NCBI GenBank assembly: GCA_004431415.1
Contig: QPMI01000036.1
Coordinates: forward strand, 320,001 to 384,000
Direction: 5' to 3'
Source of the DNA: Cyanophora paradoxa
Lineage: Eukaryota > Glaucocystophyceae > Cyanophorales > Cyanophoraceae
DNA length: 64,000 nucleotides
Part shown: positions 34,733 through 45,532 of the stretch, piece after piece
Numbering within the stretch: position 1 is the stretch's first letter
Layout: each line of letters opens with the position of its first letter
Translations under genes and position numbers: made by a program
The notes under the pieces: model-generated
What the model saw: only the letters and a program-made list of their open reading frames with translations
Databases searched by the model: none
What the model was told of the DNA's origin: nothing

Positions 34733-37548
34733 TCAGGCCGCTGAGGGCTGGGGCCTGCGGATCTCGACGCGGAAGGGGGCGAGGGCGACGAGGGAGTGCT
34801 GCCCCGGCTCCGGCACCCCCTTGTTGATCGCGCCTGCGCACGCCGGCCGCAGCGCCCGTGAGGCGGCGCGAGGGGCGGAAGCACAGGCGAGGCGGACGCG
34901 AGGCGCGGGGCGCACAGGTGAGGCCGACGACGTAGGTGCGCAGGACCTCGCCCGGGGCGATGCTGCGCGAAGGCCCGGGGTCAAGAGCCTCGAAGAAGGC
35001 GGGGCGGGGCGGGCGCTGGCAGCGAGAGCCGCGGGGCGGACTCGGGGCGGGCGAGGTAGTGGTCGGGGACCTCCCGGCTGAAGTCGCCGACGACGGAGGC
35101 GGGGGCGGCCTCGGGGCCCGCCGCCAGGGCCCACGCCACCCGCCCCGCCCCGAAGGTGAAGTTGCCGGCGGCGCTCACGTCGGGGCCCGCCAGGCCCAGC
35201 TTCGCGTTCATCTCCACCCGCACGTGCGGCCGGCAGTGCCGCAGCAGCAGCCCCGGGCACATCCCCACCACGCTGCGCGCGCGGCGCGAGGGCGGGATCG
35301 GCGCGCGCGGGTGGCCGGGCCGGAGGGGGCGCGCGCACGTCCGGTGAAGGTGCGGGCCGAGGCGGCGGGCTGGGCGTCGAGGGCGGACGAGGGAGGGCGG
35401 CGGGGTCCCCGCGACGGACGTCTCCCACGCCACCGCCGGCAACGGCAGGTACGCCTGCGCGCCCCCTCAGGGCGCCCGCCGCCCCGCGCCCCCCGAGCCG
35501 GCCGCGCGCACGAGGACGCGGACGGGGCAGGAGGAGCCGCGCGGGAAGAGGCGGTGCCGCAGGCGGACGTCCTTGGCGTAGGGCGGGGGGCCGGCGAGGG
35601 CCCACGTCGCGTTCGGCTGCACCCCGGCGTCCTCCCCGCCGCCGGCGCCCTCCTGCACGTAGTCCTCGGGGGCGGCGGGGAGGGGCGGGATGCAGCCGGG
35701 GCCCCACAGGGCGAGGCCGCGCCGCAGGTCGGGGAAGGCGACGGCGCAAGTCGCCGGGTCAATCGGCGCCGCCTGCACGGGCGGCGGGCACTCCTCCGGG
35801 CACAGCTGCCGCCCCGCCTCCCCCACGTAGAGCCCGAAGGAGCAGCGCCCCTCCGGGCCCTGCCTTGCACTTCAGGCGGGCGCCAGGCCGGGCCAACCGC
35901 GGCGGGCGCGCACCGAGTCGGTGGGGTTGTCGATGGTGATGGTGACGGGGATGCCGGTGGCGGGGGAGGGGGCGCCGAGGCCGGCGGCGAGCCACTCGGG
36001 GCTCGTCGGGGCGGCGTCGACGTGCATGGGCAGGAAGGTCCCCTCTCTCGGCTCCTGCGTCACGTTCACGCGCGCGTCCGACCAGTTCCCTGCGCCCCGC
36101 CTCGCCGTCGCCCCGGGCGGGGGCAGCGGGCGGGGGCGGCGGGGCGGGACGGGCCGGCGATGTGAAAGCGGAGGTCGGGCATGCGGGCGCCGCAGAGGGC
36201 CTTCAGAGTGCCGTTGACGGGCACCGCGACGGGCCCCACCCCCGCGATCGTCACGTTCGGCGGGCACGCCACCTGCAGCCCCCCGCCCCGCTCGGCCGGG
36301 CCCCGCGCCGGCACGCGGCCGGCGGCGCGGCCGCCGGCGCCGGCGCACCGGGTACTTCCTCGCCGGGGGCGTCTTGAGCGGGGGGTTGCACTTGTGAGCG
36401 GTCGGCCCGGAGTCGACGCACGATCTCCGGTCGGCGCTCGCGACGGTGCCCAGCTGAGGAGGCTCCGTCGGCACGGAGGGGTGAGGAGCGGGGCGGGCCC
36501 GGCGCGCACGGGGCAGGCCTGGCAGGCGGTGCTGCCTTCCTCCCACGAGATGCTCCCCAGCGGGCACTGCCGGTTCCAGTGGGCGCTGGGGCGGCCGGCT
36601 CGCCCGCCAGCACGCCCGGGGGCGGACCTCGAGGCAGCGGCCGTCGGACTCGTAGAAGCCGGGGCGGCACGGCTCGCAGACGGTGCGGTCGTCGCGGGAG
36701 ACGGTGCCGGGCTCGCAGAGCGCGCAGGCGGCCCAGCCGGGCGAGGGCGCCACGAACTTGAACTCGCACGGGGCGCACGCCGCGTCCCCCGCCCCGCGGA
36801 ACGTGCCCTGCGACCGCGTGGGAAACGTCGGCCGCGAGCGGCGGAGGCGGCAGCCGCCGGCGGGGTCGCGCACGCGGGGGCATGCGGTGCAGGACTTGCG
36901 GTCGATAGACGCGACCGAGCCGGCCTGAGAGAGGGCGGGTTAGATAGTTAGATGGGGCAGGGGTGGGAGGGAGGGTAGGGGGCGCACGGGGCAGGCGCCG
37001 CAGGCGACGCTGGCGTCCGTCCCCGAGACGGATCCGAGGGGGCACTGCGCGCAAGGGCGATGAGAGTGAGCTCCAGAGCGGAGCGGCCCTGCCAGCCTTC
37101 GTTGTCTTTGCTCTAGACCTTAATCCGCTTCCGCGCCCGCGCGCCCGCCCCCCCGAGGGCGAACCTCGAGGCAGCGGCCGTCGGACTCGTAGAAGCCGGG
37201 GCGGCACGGCTCGCAGACGGTGCGGTCGTCCCGGGCGTAGTAGCCGGGGCTGCAAGGCGTACAGCTCGGCGAGCCCTGCAGCGAGACGGCTGCGGCGAGC
37301 GGGCGGGAGCGTGGTCAGAGGGCGGCGACACCGCCGATGCGGCAGAAAGTGCACTTTTCCATGGGCAGATCTGCGCCCCGTGGCGGGCGGGATCAGCGAG
37401 GGCATCAGAGGGGAGATTGTGAGATTGTACAGTGGCACGCACGTCGCAGTCGGTCATGTTTTCGTTGCGGTAGCGCCCGGCGGGGCACGCGAGGCAGAAC
37501 TGCTTCGTGATCGTCGCCACCGATCCCTGCGCGCGCGCCGCCGCGCCG
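34733..37548 (-). CDS. Cysteine-rich secreted protein, C-terminal part (includes exon copy 1)
   Basis: This is the downstream half of the protein that starts at 48521. From 37548 to about 36535 it encodes cysteine-rich repeats of the ephrin-receptor-like (GCC2/GCC3) type: KQFCLACPAGRYRNENMTDC, then CEPCRPGFYESDGRCLE (seen twice, at about 37.2 and 36.65 kb) and CALCEPGTVSRDDRTVCEPC. From 36.5 to 34.7 kb the cysteines thin out into a different C-terminal region: SAAGNFTFGAGRVAWALAAG, VVGDFSREVPDHYLARPES, HRLFPRGSSCPVRVLV, and the end GQHSLVALAPFRVEIRRPQ before the stop at 34733. No transmembrane helix is evident, so it may be fully secreted. Exons 36535-37548 are nearly identical to 44520-45532. 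The 37549 boundary to the tandem array falls inside an intron, about 20 nt from its acceptor. Confidence 0.65.
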
Positions 37549-37650
37549 TAGGATAGAAGCGAGGGATTTAGATCCCTCGCGGGTGTGGCGGAGGCGCTGT
37601 AGGATAGAAGCGAGGGATTTAGATCCCTCGCGGGTGTGGCGGAGGCGCTA
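37549..37650. repeat. 51-bp direct duplication with an 8-bp-stem hairpin at the array's left edge
   Basis: The first 51 bases of the 2.82-kb unit are doubled (37549 and 37600). Each holds the inverted repeat gcgaggga / tccctcgc with a 6-nt loop tttaga. The same hairpin opens copies 2 and 3. In copy 3 both arms are one base shorter (gcgagga / tcctcgc). Confidence 0.9.
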
Positions 37651-38754
37651 GGCGTGCTTCCGTTCAAGAAGCGGCGGCGTCCCCCGTTCTCGAGGCGCAG
37701 AAGAATGCGCGCACCTCGCGGGCGCTGTCGTACGTCAGTTCCCGTACAGAGAGAGGTACGTGCGCTCGCGCGCTGCCTCTTGGCTCTGTTTCTGCTCCGT
37801 GACGAGTCTCAGTGATTTGAGCGGAGCCGTCTTCAGCGGGATTTAGATCTCTGGATTTGGACAGAGTTTAGCCTAGAGGCTTTTGCCTGCGCGATGCAGG
37901 AGCTGCACTCACCGGGCGTGGCCGCGGTGAGGAGCTAAAGGCGCTGCCCGACAGCAATTTGATCGGGAGGCCAAGACAACGATTCCAGCAGGGAACGAGG
38001 CAGGACTCTGAAAAGCGAGTCAGCAGTGTCGGAAAAGAAGGAAAGAAGCCCGAACCGCGGCGGTGGGCGAACGATTGACGTGGAGGGGCTTGCCGCCGCC
38101 CAGGGCGTTGTCGATAGGCGGGGCATTTCGCATCGTTCTGTGCGGTCGTAAGACTTGAGCGACGGCGCGGGCGGCGAGGTGTCGGCGTCTGGGCGCACGG
38201 AAGCGAAGTTCAAACGCGGCGAATGTGCTTTTTGCAGCAGGGTACGTGACTTTTATAGGACCCGGGGGAGGAGACCCCAGGGGGGTACGCTGTTATGCGT
38301 GTTGCAATTTGGACCTTGCAAGTTGGGTACATGATTGTATTTTTAAAAAAACAAACAACGCCGAGAAGGCTATTCTTTCGCGCGAGAAAGAGACAGCCGA
38401 GGCGCTGCGCGCGCGGCGGGGGGCGGCCGCGCGCGCTGCGCCGAGGCTGTGACCCACCACTAACCCAGCGGAGATTTCCGCTCGGCCGCGGCCTGCGAGA
38501 TTCTCAGTACCAGAGGTAAGGCACGGAAATGAACGGGTTGCGTACGCGTTCAAGCGGAGCTGGAGGCTCCGTCCGATTAGCCCGACCTGCTGGCGACTGA
38601 GTGAGTAGTCGCAGCAGGCCGTGGCCGCCTTCGTATTTTCGAAGAATGCGGCAAGAATGCGGCTAGCGCTGACGCAATGTCTAGATCTGTTACAGGGTTT
38701 GGAAGGCGTGCACGGGAGGGCGAACCCAGGGCGAAGGGTGGCGCCGAGCACTGT

Positions 38755-39540
38755 TGGAATGGGCAGATCCGATGTGCATCAGATCAAGGGCCGACGCCAG
38801 GACGGCAAAGAGAAGAGTAAAGCTCTGAAGATGAAGAGAGCGTGCAGGAGCATGCAAGTGCGCATGCAAGAAGTGAGCCGACTCGGAGATTGACTCGGAG
38901 TGAGCTGAAGCGAGGTGCACCGCGGAGGTGGAGAGAGAGACAAGGAGAAGCAAGATGAAAGGAATGTGCTCGTGCGGGGATGAGCTTCAGCTCGGGTGCT
39001 GCGCCACTCGGGAATCAGTTGGCGAGCGTCGAACGCGCGTCTGGAGGCGCGTACCTGGTAAGCGAGCATATAGCTGCTGTTCTGCGGGCAGAGAAAGATC
39101 AGGAATCTAGCTCGGGAAGAGCAGAGCGCAGAGCACGCACGCGCTACTGGAATGAGCCGGTCCGATGCGCATCAGATCGAGGGCCGACGCCAGGACGGCA
39201 AAGAGAAGAGTAAAGCTCTGTAGATGAAGAGAGCGTGGCCTGCAGGAGCATGCAAGTGCGCATGTAAGAAGTGAGCCGACTCAGAGATTGACTCGGAGTG
39301 AGCTGAAGCGAGGTGCACCGCGGAGGCGGAGAGAGAAACAAGGAGAAGCCATCCAAAAAGGAAGATGAAAGGAATGTGCTCGTGTGGGGGATGAGCTTCA
39401 GCTCGGGTGCTGCGCCACTCGGGAATCAGTTGGCGAGCGTCGAACGCGCGTCTGGAGGCGCGTACCTGGTAAGCGAGCATATAGCTGCTGTTCTGCGGGC
39501 AGAGAAAGATCAGGAATCTAGCTCGGGAAGAGCAAGAGCG
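38755..39540. repeat. Internal 393-bp direct duplication within each 2.82-kb unit
   Basis: Bases from tggaatgggcagatccgat (38755) recur in diverged form from tggaatgagccggtccgat (39148), a spacing of 393 bp. The subrepeats differ by scattered substitutions and a few indels, so they are older than the 2.82-kb amplification. Copy 2 of the unit contains the same pair (from about 41578). Confidence 0.9.
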
Positions 39541-42500
39541 CAGAGCACGCACGTGCTGGGCGGGCGTAAGAGCCACGAGCTGCAGCTGCAAGAACCCCGT
39601 CATGGACGCTTCTGCGAGGAGGAGCAGATTCTGAGCTTAGAGAGAGACCGACGGTCAGCAAGATCGCAGCGTACGATCCCAGGATCGCGGCGCCGATGCA
39701 GGGCGTGGAGGTCAATCGTTAGAGCCGCGCCGTTCTGGACGCTTCTGCGGCGCGGAGCAGCGGCAGTCCTTAAGACCTCGGAAAGATCGCAGTTTTAGAA
39801 GCACGCACGCACGATTCGAGGATCGCGGGCGCTGCCGGACACGCTGTGTCCTTGGTGTTGGCGCGCGGAGGGCGCCCTGCTTTGCTGCATTTGATGGAGC
39901 TGCTCAAAGGACAGCTGCAGGCCGGTTAGAACGTGAAGTTTCGGGCGAGGGCGGGCAGGCACACGATGAACGTGGCTGACGCGGCGGTGGAGGCCGATCC
40001 TGCTTGAGCTTCGCGGCTGATGCCGGGGGAGATGTTATCGTTGGAGCTTGCAGATGAGCATGGGCAAGTGATCATGAGCTGGCAGGACGATGCGCCGCCA
40101 CCAGTCGATGTAATGGTTGGGAAGCGCGAGAGCGCAGAGTTGAGGTTGAAGCGGCTTTGTTTTGAATAGATTGCTCGTCACGGAAGTTCAGAATCGAAGA
40201 GCCAGAGGCTGAACGCGGTAAAGATTAGATTGAGGTGCAGAATCGACCGAGGACGAAGTCCACGGGAATGGAACGGAAGAACACCTTATTCGACCGAAGA
40301 CGAAGTCTTCGGGACGCCTACGCGCGTGGACAGTGCCACCGGAGATGTCGAGGAGAGCTCATCGCCTGAGGGTAGTCCCTGCCCGTCAGGCTCGCAGTCG
40401 CTCGTCTCATGTATGGCGCGCGGTAGGATAGAAGCGAGGGATTTAGATCCCTCGCGGGTGTGGCGGAGGCGCTAGGCGTGCTTCCGTTCAAGAAGCGGCG
40501 GCGTCCCCCGTTCTCGAGGCGCAGAAGAATGCGCGCACCTCGCGGGCGCTGTCGTACGTCAGTTCCCGTACAGAGAGAGGTACGTGCGCTCGCGCGCTGC
40601 CTCTTGGCTCTGTTTCTGCTCCGTGACGAGTCTCAGTGATTTGAGCGGAGCCGTCTTCAGCGGGATTTAGATCTCTGGATTTGGACAGAGTTTAGCCTAG
40701 AGGCTTTTGCCTGCGCGATGCAGGAGCTGCACTCACCGGGCGTGGCCGCGGTGAGGAGCTAAAGGCGCTGCCCGACAGCAATTTGATCGGGAGGCCAAGA
40801 CAACGATTCCAGCAGGGAACGAGGCAGGACTCTGAAAAGCGAGTCAGCAGTGTCGGAAAAGAAGGAAAGAAGCCCGAACCGCGGCGGTGGGCGAACGATT
40901 GACGTGGAGGGGCTTGCCGCCGCCCAGGGCGTTGTCGATAGGCGGGCATTTCGCATCGTTCTGTGCGGTCGTAAGACTTGAGCGACGGCGCGGGCGGCGA
41001 GGTGTCGGCGTCTGGGCGCACGGAAGCGAAGTTCAAACGCGGCGAATGTGCTTTTTGCAGCAGGGTACGTGACTTTTATAGGACCCGGGGAGGAGACCCC
41101 AGGGGGTACGCTGTTATGCGTGTTGCAATTTGGACCTTGCAAGTTGGGTACATGATTGTATTTTTAAAAAAACAAACAACGCCGAGAAGGCTATTCTTTC
41201 GCGCGAGAAAGAGACAGCCGAGGCGCTGCGCGCGCGGCGGGGGGCGGCCGCGCGCGCTGCGCCGAGGCTGTGACCCACCACTAACCCAGCGGAGATTTCC
41301 GCTCGGCCGCGGCCTGCGAGATTCTCAGTACCAGAGGTAAGGCACGGAAATGAACGGGTTGCGTACGCGTTCAAGCGGAGCTGGAGGCTCCGTCCGATTA
41401 GCCCGACCTGCTGGCGACTGAGTGAGTAGTCGCAGCAGGCCGTGGCCGCCTTCGTATTTTCGAAGAATGCGGCAAGAATGCGGCTAGCGCTGACGCAATG
41501 TCTAGATCTGTTACAGGGTTTGGAAGGCGTGCACGGGGAGGGCGAACCAGGGCGAAGGGTGGCGCCGAGCACTGTTGGAATGGGCAGATCCGATGTGCAT
41601 CAGATCAAGGGCCGACGCCAGGACGGCAAAGAGAAGAGTAAAGCTCTGAAGATGAAGAGAGCGTGCAGGAGCATGCAAGTGCGCATGCAAGAAGTGAGCC
41701 GACTCGGAGATTGACTCGGAGTGAGCTGAAGCGAGGTGCACCGCGGAGGTGGAGAGAGAGACAAGGAGAAGCAAGATGAAAGGAATGTGCTCGTGCGGGG
41801 GATGAGCTTCAGCTCGGGTGCTGCGCCACTCGGGAATCAGTTGGCGAGCGTCGAACGCGCGTCTGGAGGCGCGTACCTGGTAAGCGAGCATATAGCTGCT
41901 GTTCTGCGGGCAGAGAAAGATCAGGAATCTAGCTCGGGAAGAGCAAGAGCGCAGAGCACGCACGCGCTACTGGAATGAGCCGGTCCGATGCGCATCAGAT
42001 CGAGGGCCGACGCCAGGACGGCAAAGAGAAGAGTAAAGCTCTGTAGATGAAGAGAGCGTGGCCTGCAGGAGCATGCAAGTGCGCATGTAAGAAGTGAGCC
42101 GACTCAGAGATTGACTCGGAGTGAGCTGAAGCGAGGTGCACCGCGGAGGCGGAGAGAGAAACAAGGAGAAGCCATCCAAAAAGGAAGATGAAAGGAATGT
42201 GCTCGTGTGGGGGATGAGCTTCAGCTCGGGTGCTGCGCCACTCGGGAATCAGTTGGCGAGCGTCGAACGCGCGTCTGGAGGCGCGTACCTGGTAAGCGAG
42301 CATATAGCTGCTGTTCTGCGGGCAGAGAAAGATCAGGAATCTAGCTCGGGAAGAGCAAGAGCGCAGAGCACGCACGTGCTGGGCGGGCGTAAGAGCCACG
42401 AGCTGCAGCTGCAAGAACCCCGTCATGGACGCTTCTGCGAGGAGGAGCAGATTCTGAGCTTAGAGAGAGACCGACGGTCAGCAAGATCGCAGCGTACGAT

Positions 42501-44519
42501 CCCAGGATCGCGGCGCCGATGCAGGGCGTGGAGGTCAATCGTTAGAGCCGCGCCGTTCTGGACGCTTCTGCGGCGCGGAGCAGCGGCAGTCCTTAAGACC
42601 TCGGAAAGATCGCAGTTTTAGAAGCACGCACGCACGATTCGAGGATCGCGGGCGCTGCCGGACACGCTGTGTCCTTGGTGTTGGCGCGCGGAGGGCGCCC
42701 TGCTTTGCTGCATTTGATGGAGCTGCTCAAAGGACAGCTGCAGGCCGGTTAGAACGTGAAGTTTCGGGCGAGGGCGGGCAGGCACACGATGAACGTGGCT
42801 GACGCGGCGGTGGAGGCCGATCCTGCTTGAGCTTCGCGGCTGATGCCGGGGGAGATGTTATCGTTGGAGCTTGCAGATGAGCATGGGCAAGTGATCATGA
42901 GCTGGCAGGACGATGCGCCGCCACCAGTCGATGTAATGGTTGGGAAGCGCGAGAGCGCAGAGTTGAGGTTGAAGCGGCTTTGTTTTGAATAGATTGCTCG
43001 TCACGGAAGTTCAGAATCGAAGAGCCAGAGGCTGAACGCGGTAAAGATTAGATTGAGGTGCAGAATCGACCGAGGACGAAGTCCACGGGAATGGAACGGA
43101 AGAACACCTTATTCGACCGAAGACGAAGTCTTCGGGACGCCTACGCGCGTGGACAGTGCCACCGGAGATGTCGAGGAGAGCTCATCGCCTGAGGGTAGTC
43201 CCTGCCCGTCAGGCTCGCAGTCGCTCGTCTCATGTATGGCGCGCGGTAGGATAGAAGCGAGGATTTAGATCCTCGCGGGTGTGGCGGAGGCGCTAGGCGT
43301 GCTTCCGTTCAAGAAGCGGCGGCGTCCCCGTTCTCGAGGCGCAGAAGAATGCGCGCACCTCGCGGGCGCTGTCGTACGTCAGTTCCCGTACAGAGAGAGG
43401 TACGTGCGCTCGCGCGCTGCCTCTTGGCTCTGTTTCTGCTCCGTGACGAGTCTCAGTGATTTGAGCGGAGCCGTCTTCAGCGGGATTTAGATCTCTGGAT
43501 TTGGACAGAGTTTAGCCTAGAGGCTTTTGCCTGCGCGATGCAGGAGCTGCACTCACCGGGCGTGGCCGCGGTGAGGAGCTAAAGGCGCTGCCGACAGCAA
43601 TTTGATCGGGAGGCCAAGACAACGATTCCAGCAGGGAACGAGGCAGGACTCTGAAAAGCGAGTCAGCAGTGTCGGAAAAGAAGGAAAGAAGCCCGAACCG
43701 CGGCGGTGGGCGAACGATTGACGTGGAGGGGCTTGCCGCCGCCAGGGCGTTGTCGATAGGCGGGGCATTTCGCATCGTTCTGTGCGGTCGTAAGACTTGA
43801 GCGACGGCGCGGGCGGCGAGGTGTCGGCGTCTGGGCGCACGGAAGCGAAGTTCAAACGCGGCGAATGTGCTTTTGCAGCAGGGTACGTGACTTTTATAGG
43901 ACCCGGGGAGGAGACCCCAGGGGGTACGCTGTTATGCGTGTTGCAATTTGGACCTTGCAAGTTGGGTACATGATTGTATTTTAAAAAAACAAACAACGCC
44001 GAGAAGGCTATTCTTTCGCGCGAGAAAGAGACAGCCGAGGCGCTGCGCGCGCGGCGGGGGCGGCCGCGCGCGCTGCGCCGAGGCTGTGACCCACCACTAA
44101 CCCAGCGGAGATTTCCGCTCGGCCGCGGCCTGCGAGATTCTCAGTACCAGAGGTAAGGCACGGAAATGAACGGGTTGCGTACGCGTTCAAGCGGAGCTGG
44201 AGGCTCCGTCCGATTAGCCCGACCTGCTGGCGACTGAGTGAGTAGTCGCAGCAGGCCGTGGCCGCCTTCGTATTTTCGAAGAATGCGGCAAGAATGCGGC
44301 TAGCGCTGACGCAATGTCTAGATCTGTTACAGGGTTTGGAAGGCGTGCACGGGGAGGGCGAACCCAGGGCGAAGGGTGGCGCCGAGCACTGTTGGAATGG
44401 GCAGATCCGATGTGCATCAGATCAAGGGCCGACGCCAGGACGGCAAAGAGAAGAGTAAAGCTCTGAAGATGAAGAGAGCGTGCAGGAGCATGCAAGTGCG
44501 CATGCAAGAAGTGAGCCGA

Positions 44520-45532
44520 CTTCCTCCCATGAGATGCTCCCCAGCGGGCACTGCCGGTTCCAGTGGGCGCTGGGGCGGCCGGCTCGCCCGCCAGCACGCC
44601 CGGGGGCGGACCTCGAGGCAGCGGCCGTCGGACTCGTAGAAGCCGGGGCGGCACGGCTCGCAGACGGTGCGGTCGTCGCGGGAGACGGTGCCGGGCTCGC
44701 AGAGCGCGCAGGCGGCCCAGCCGGGCGAGGGCGCCACGAACTTGAACTCGCACGGGGCGCACGCCGCGTCCCCGCCCGCGGAACGTGCCCTGCGACCGCG
44801 TGGGAAACGTCGGCCGCGAGCGGCGGAGCGGCAGCCGCCGGCGGGGTCGCGCACGCGGGGGCATGCGGTGCAGGACTTGCGGTCGATAGACGCGACCGAG
44901 CCGGCCTGAGAGAGGGCGGGTTAGATAGTTAGATGGGGCAGGGGTGGGAGGGAGGGTAGGGGGCGCACGGGGCAGGCGCCGCAGGCGACGCTGGCGTCCG
45001 TCCCCGAGACGGATCCGAGGGGGCACTGCGCGCAAGGGCGATGAGAGTGAGCTCCAGAGCGGAGCGGCCCTGCCAGCCTTCGTTGTCTTTGCTCTAGACC
45101 TTAATCCGCTTCCGCGCCCGCGCGCCCGCCCCCCCGAGGGCGAACCTCGAGGCAGCGGCCGTCGGACTCGTAGAAGCCGGGGCGGCACGGCTCGCAGACG
45201 GTGCGGTCGTCCCGGGCGTAGTAGCCGGGGCTGCAAGGCGTACAGCTCGGCGAGCCCTGCAGCGAGACGGCTGCGGCGAGCGGGCGGGAGCGTGGTCAGA
45301 GGGCGGCGACACCGCCGATGCGGCAGAAAGTGCACTTTTCCATGGGCAGATCTGCGCCCCGTGGCGGGCGGGATCAGCGAGGGCATCAGAGGGGAGATTG
45401 TGAGATTGTACAGTGGCACGCACGTCGCAGTCGGTCATGTTTTCGTTGCGGTAGCGCCCGGCGGGGCACGCGAGGCAGAACTGCTTCGTGATCGTCGCCA
45501 CCGATCCCTGCGCGCGCGCCGCCGCGCCGGAG
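44520..45532 (-). repeat. Second copy of cysteine-rich exons, frameshifted
   Basis: This matches 36535-37548 almost base for base in the same orientation. Differences include one c/t change near the left edge and missing bases in GC runs (at about 44772 and 44827), which break the reading frame. On its right it continues seamlessly into the N-terminal half of the gene. On its left it stops in mid-exon, after the codons for ISWEE-type sequence, and joins array copy 3. The two copies therefore flank the array as 1-kb direct repeats. Confidence 0.93.

Larger units (their letters stand above)
37549..44519. repeat. Tandem array of a 2.82-kb unit, 2.45 copies
   Basis: Two full copies (37600-40423, 2824 bp; 40424-43246, 2823 bp) and a partial third (43247-44519) are nearly identical. 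Each starts with taggatagaagcgaggg. Copies 1 and 2 differ mainly by single bases in homopolymers; copy 3 has lost further single bases in G, C and T runs. The unit is much less GC-rich than the genes and purine-biased on the + strand. Small ORFs of 60-160 codons occur but none resembles a known protein, and they are not conserved between copies 2 and 3 because of indels. I find no transposase, reverse transcriptase, rRNA or tRNA in it. It could be a satellite, an intergenic spacer repeat or an unknown non-coding locus. It interrupts the cysteine-rich gene. Confidence 0.95.

Noticed and set aside
37600..37700. Possible tRNA or snRNA at the start of the 2.82-kb unit (gggtgtggcggagg looks like a tRNA-Leu 5' end)
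   Set aside because: The rest of the cloverleaf does not follow, and no T-arm lies at the right distance.
38293..42621. ORFs of 143-161 codons inside the 2.82-kb repeat, present in copies 1 and 2
   Set aside because: They look conserved only because the copies are near-identical. No motif is recognisable, frames break in copy 3, and codon use is unlike the genes.
37549..44519. Transposon with 1-kb target-site duplication
   Set aside because: No terminal inverted repeats, long terminal repeats or transposition enzyme were seen, and known target duplications are only a few bases to some tens of bases.
44520..45532. A separate small cysteine-rich gene
   Set aside because: It is a copy of 36535-37548 in the same gene and orientation, with frame-breaking losses and no start codon or signal peptide of its own.
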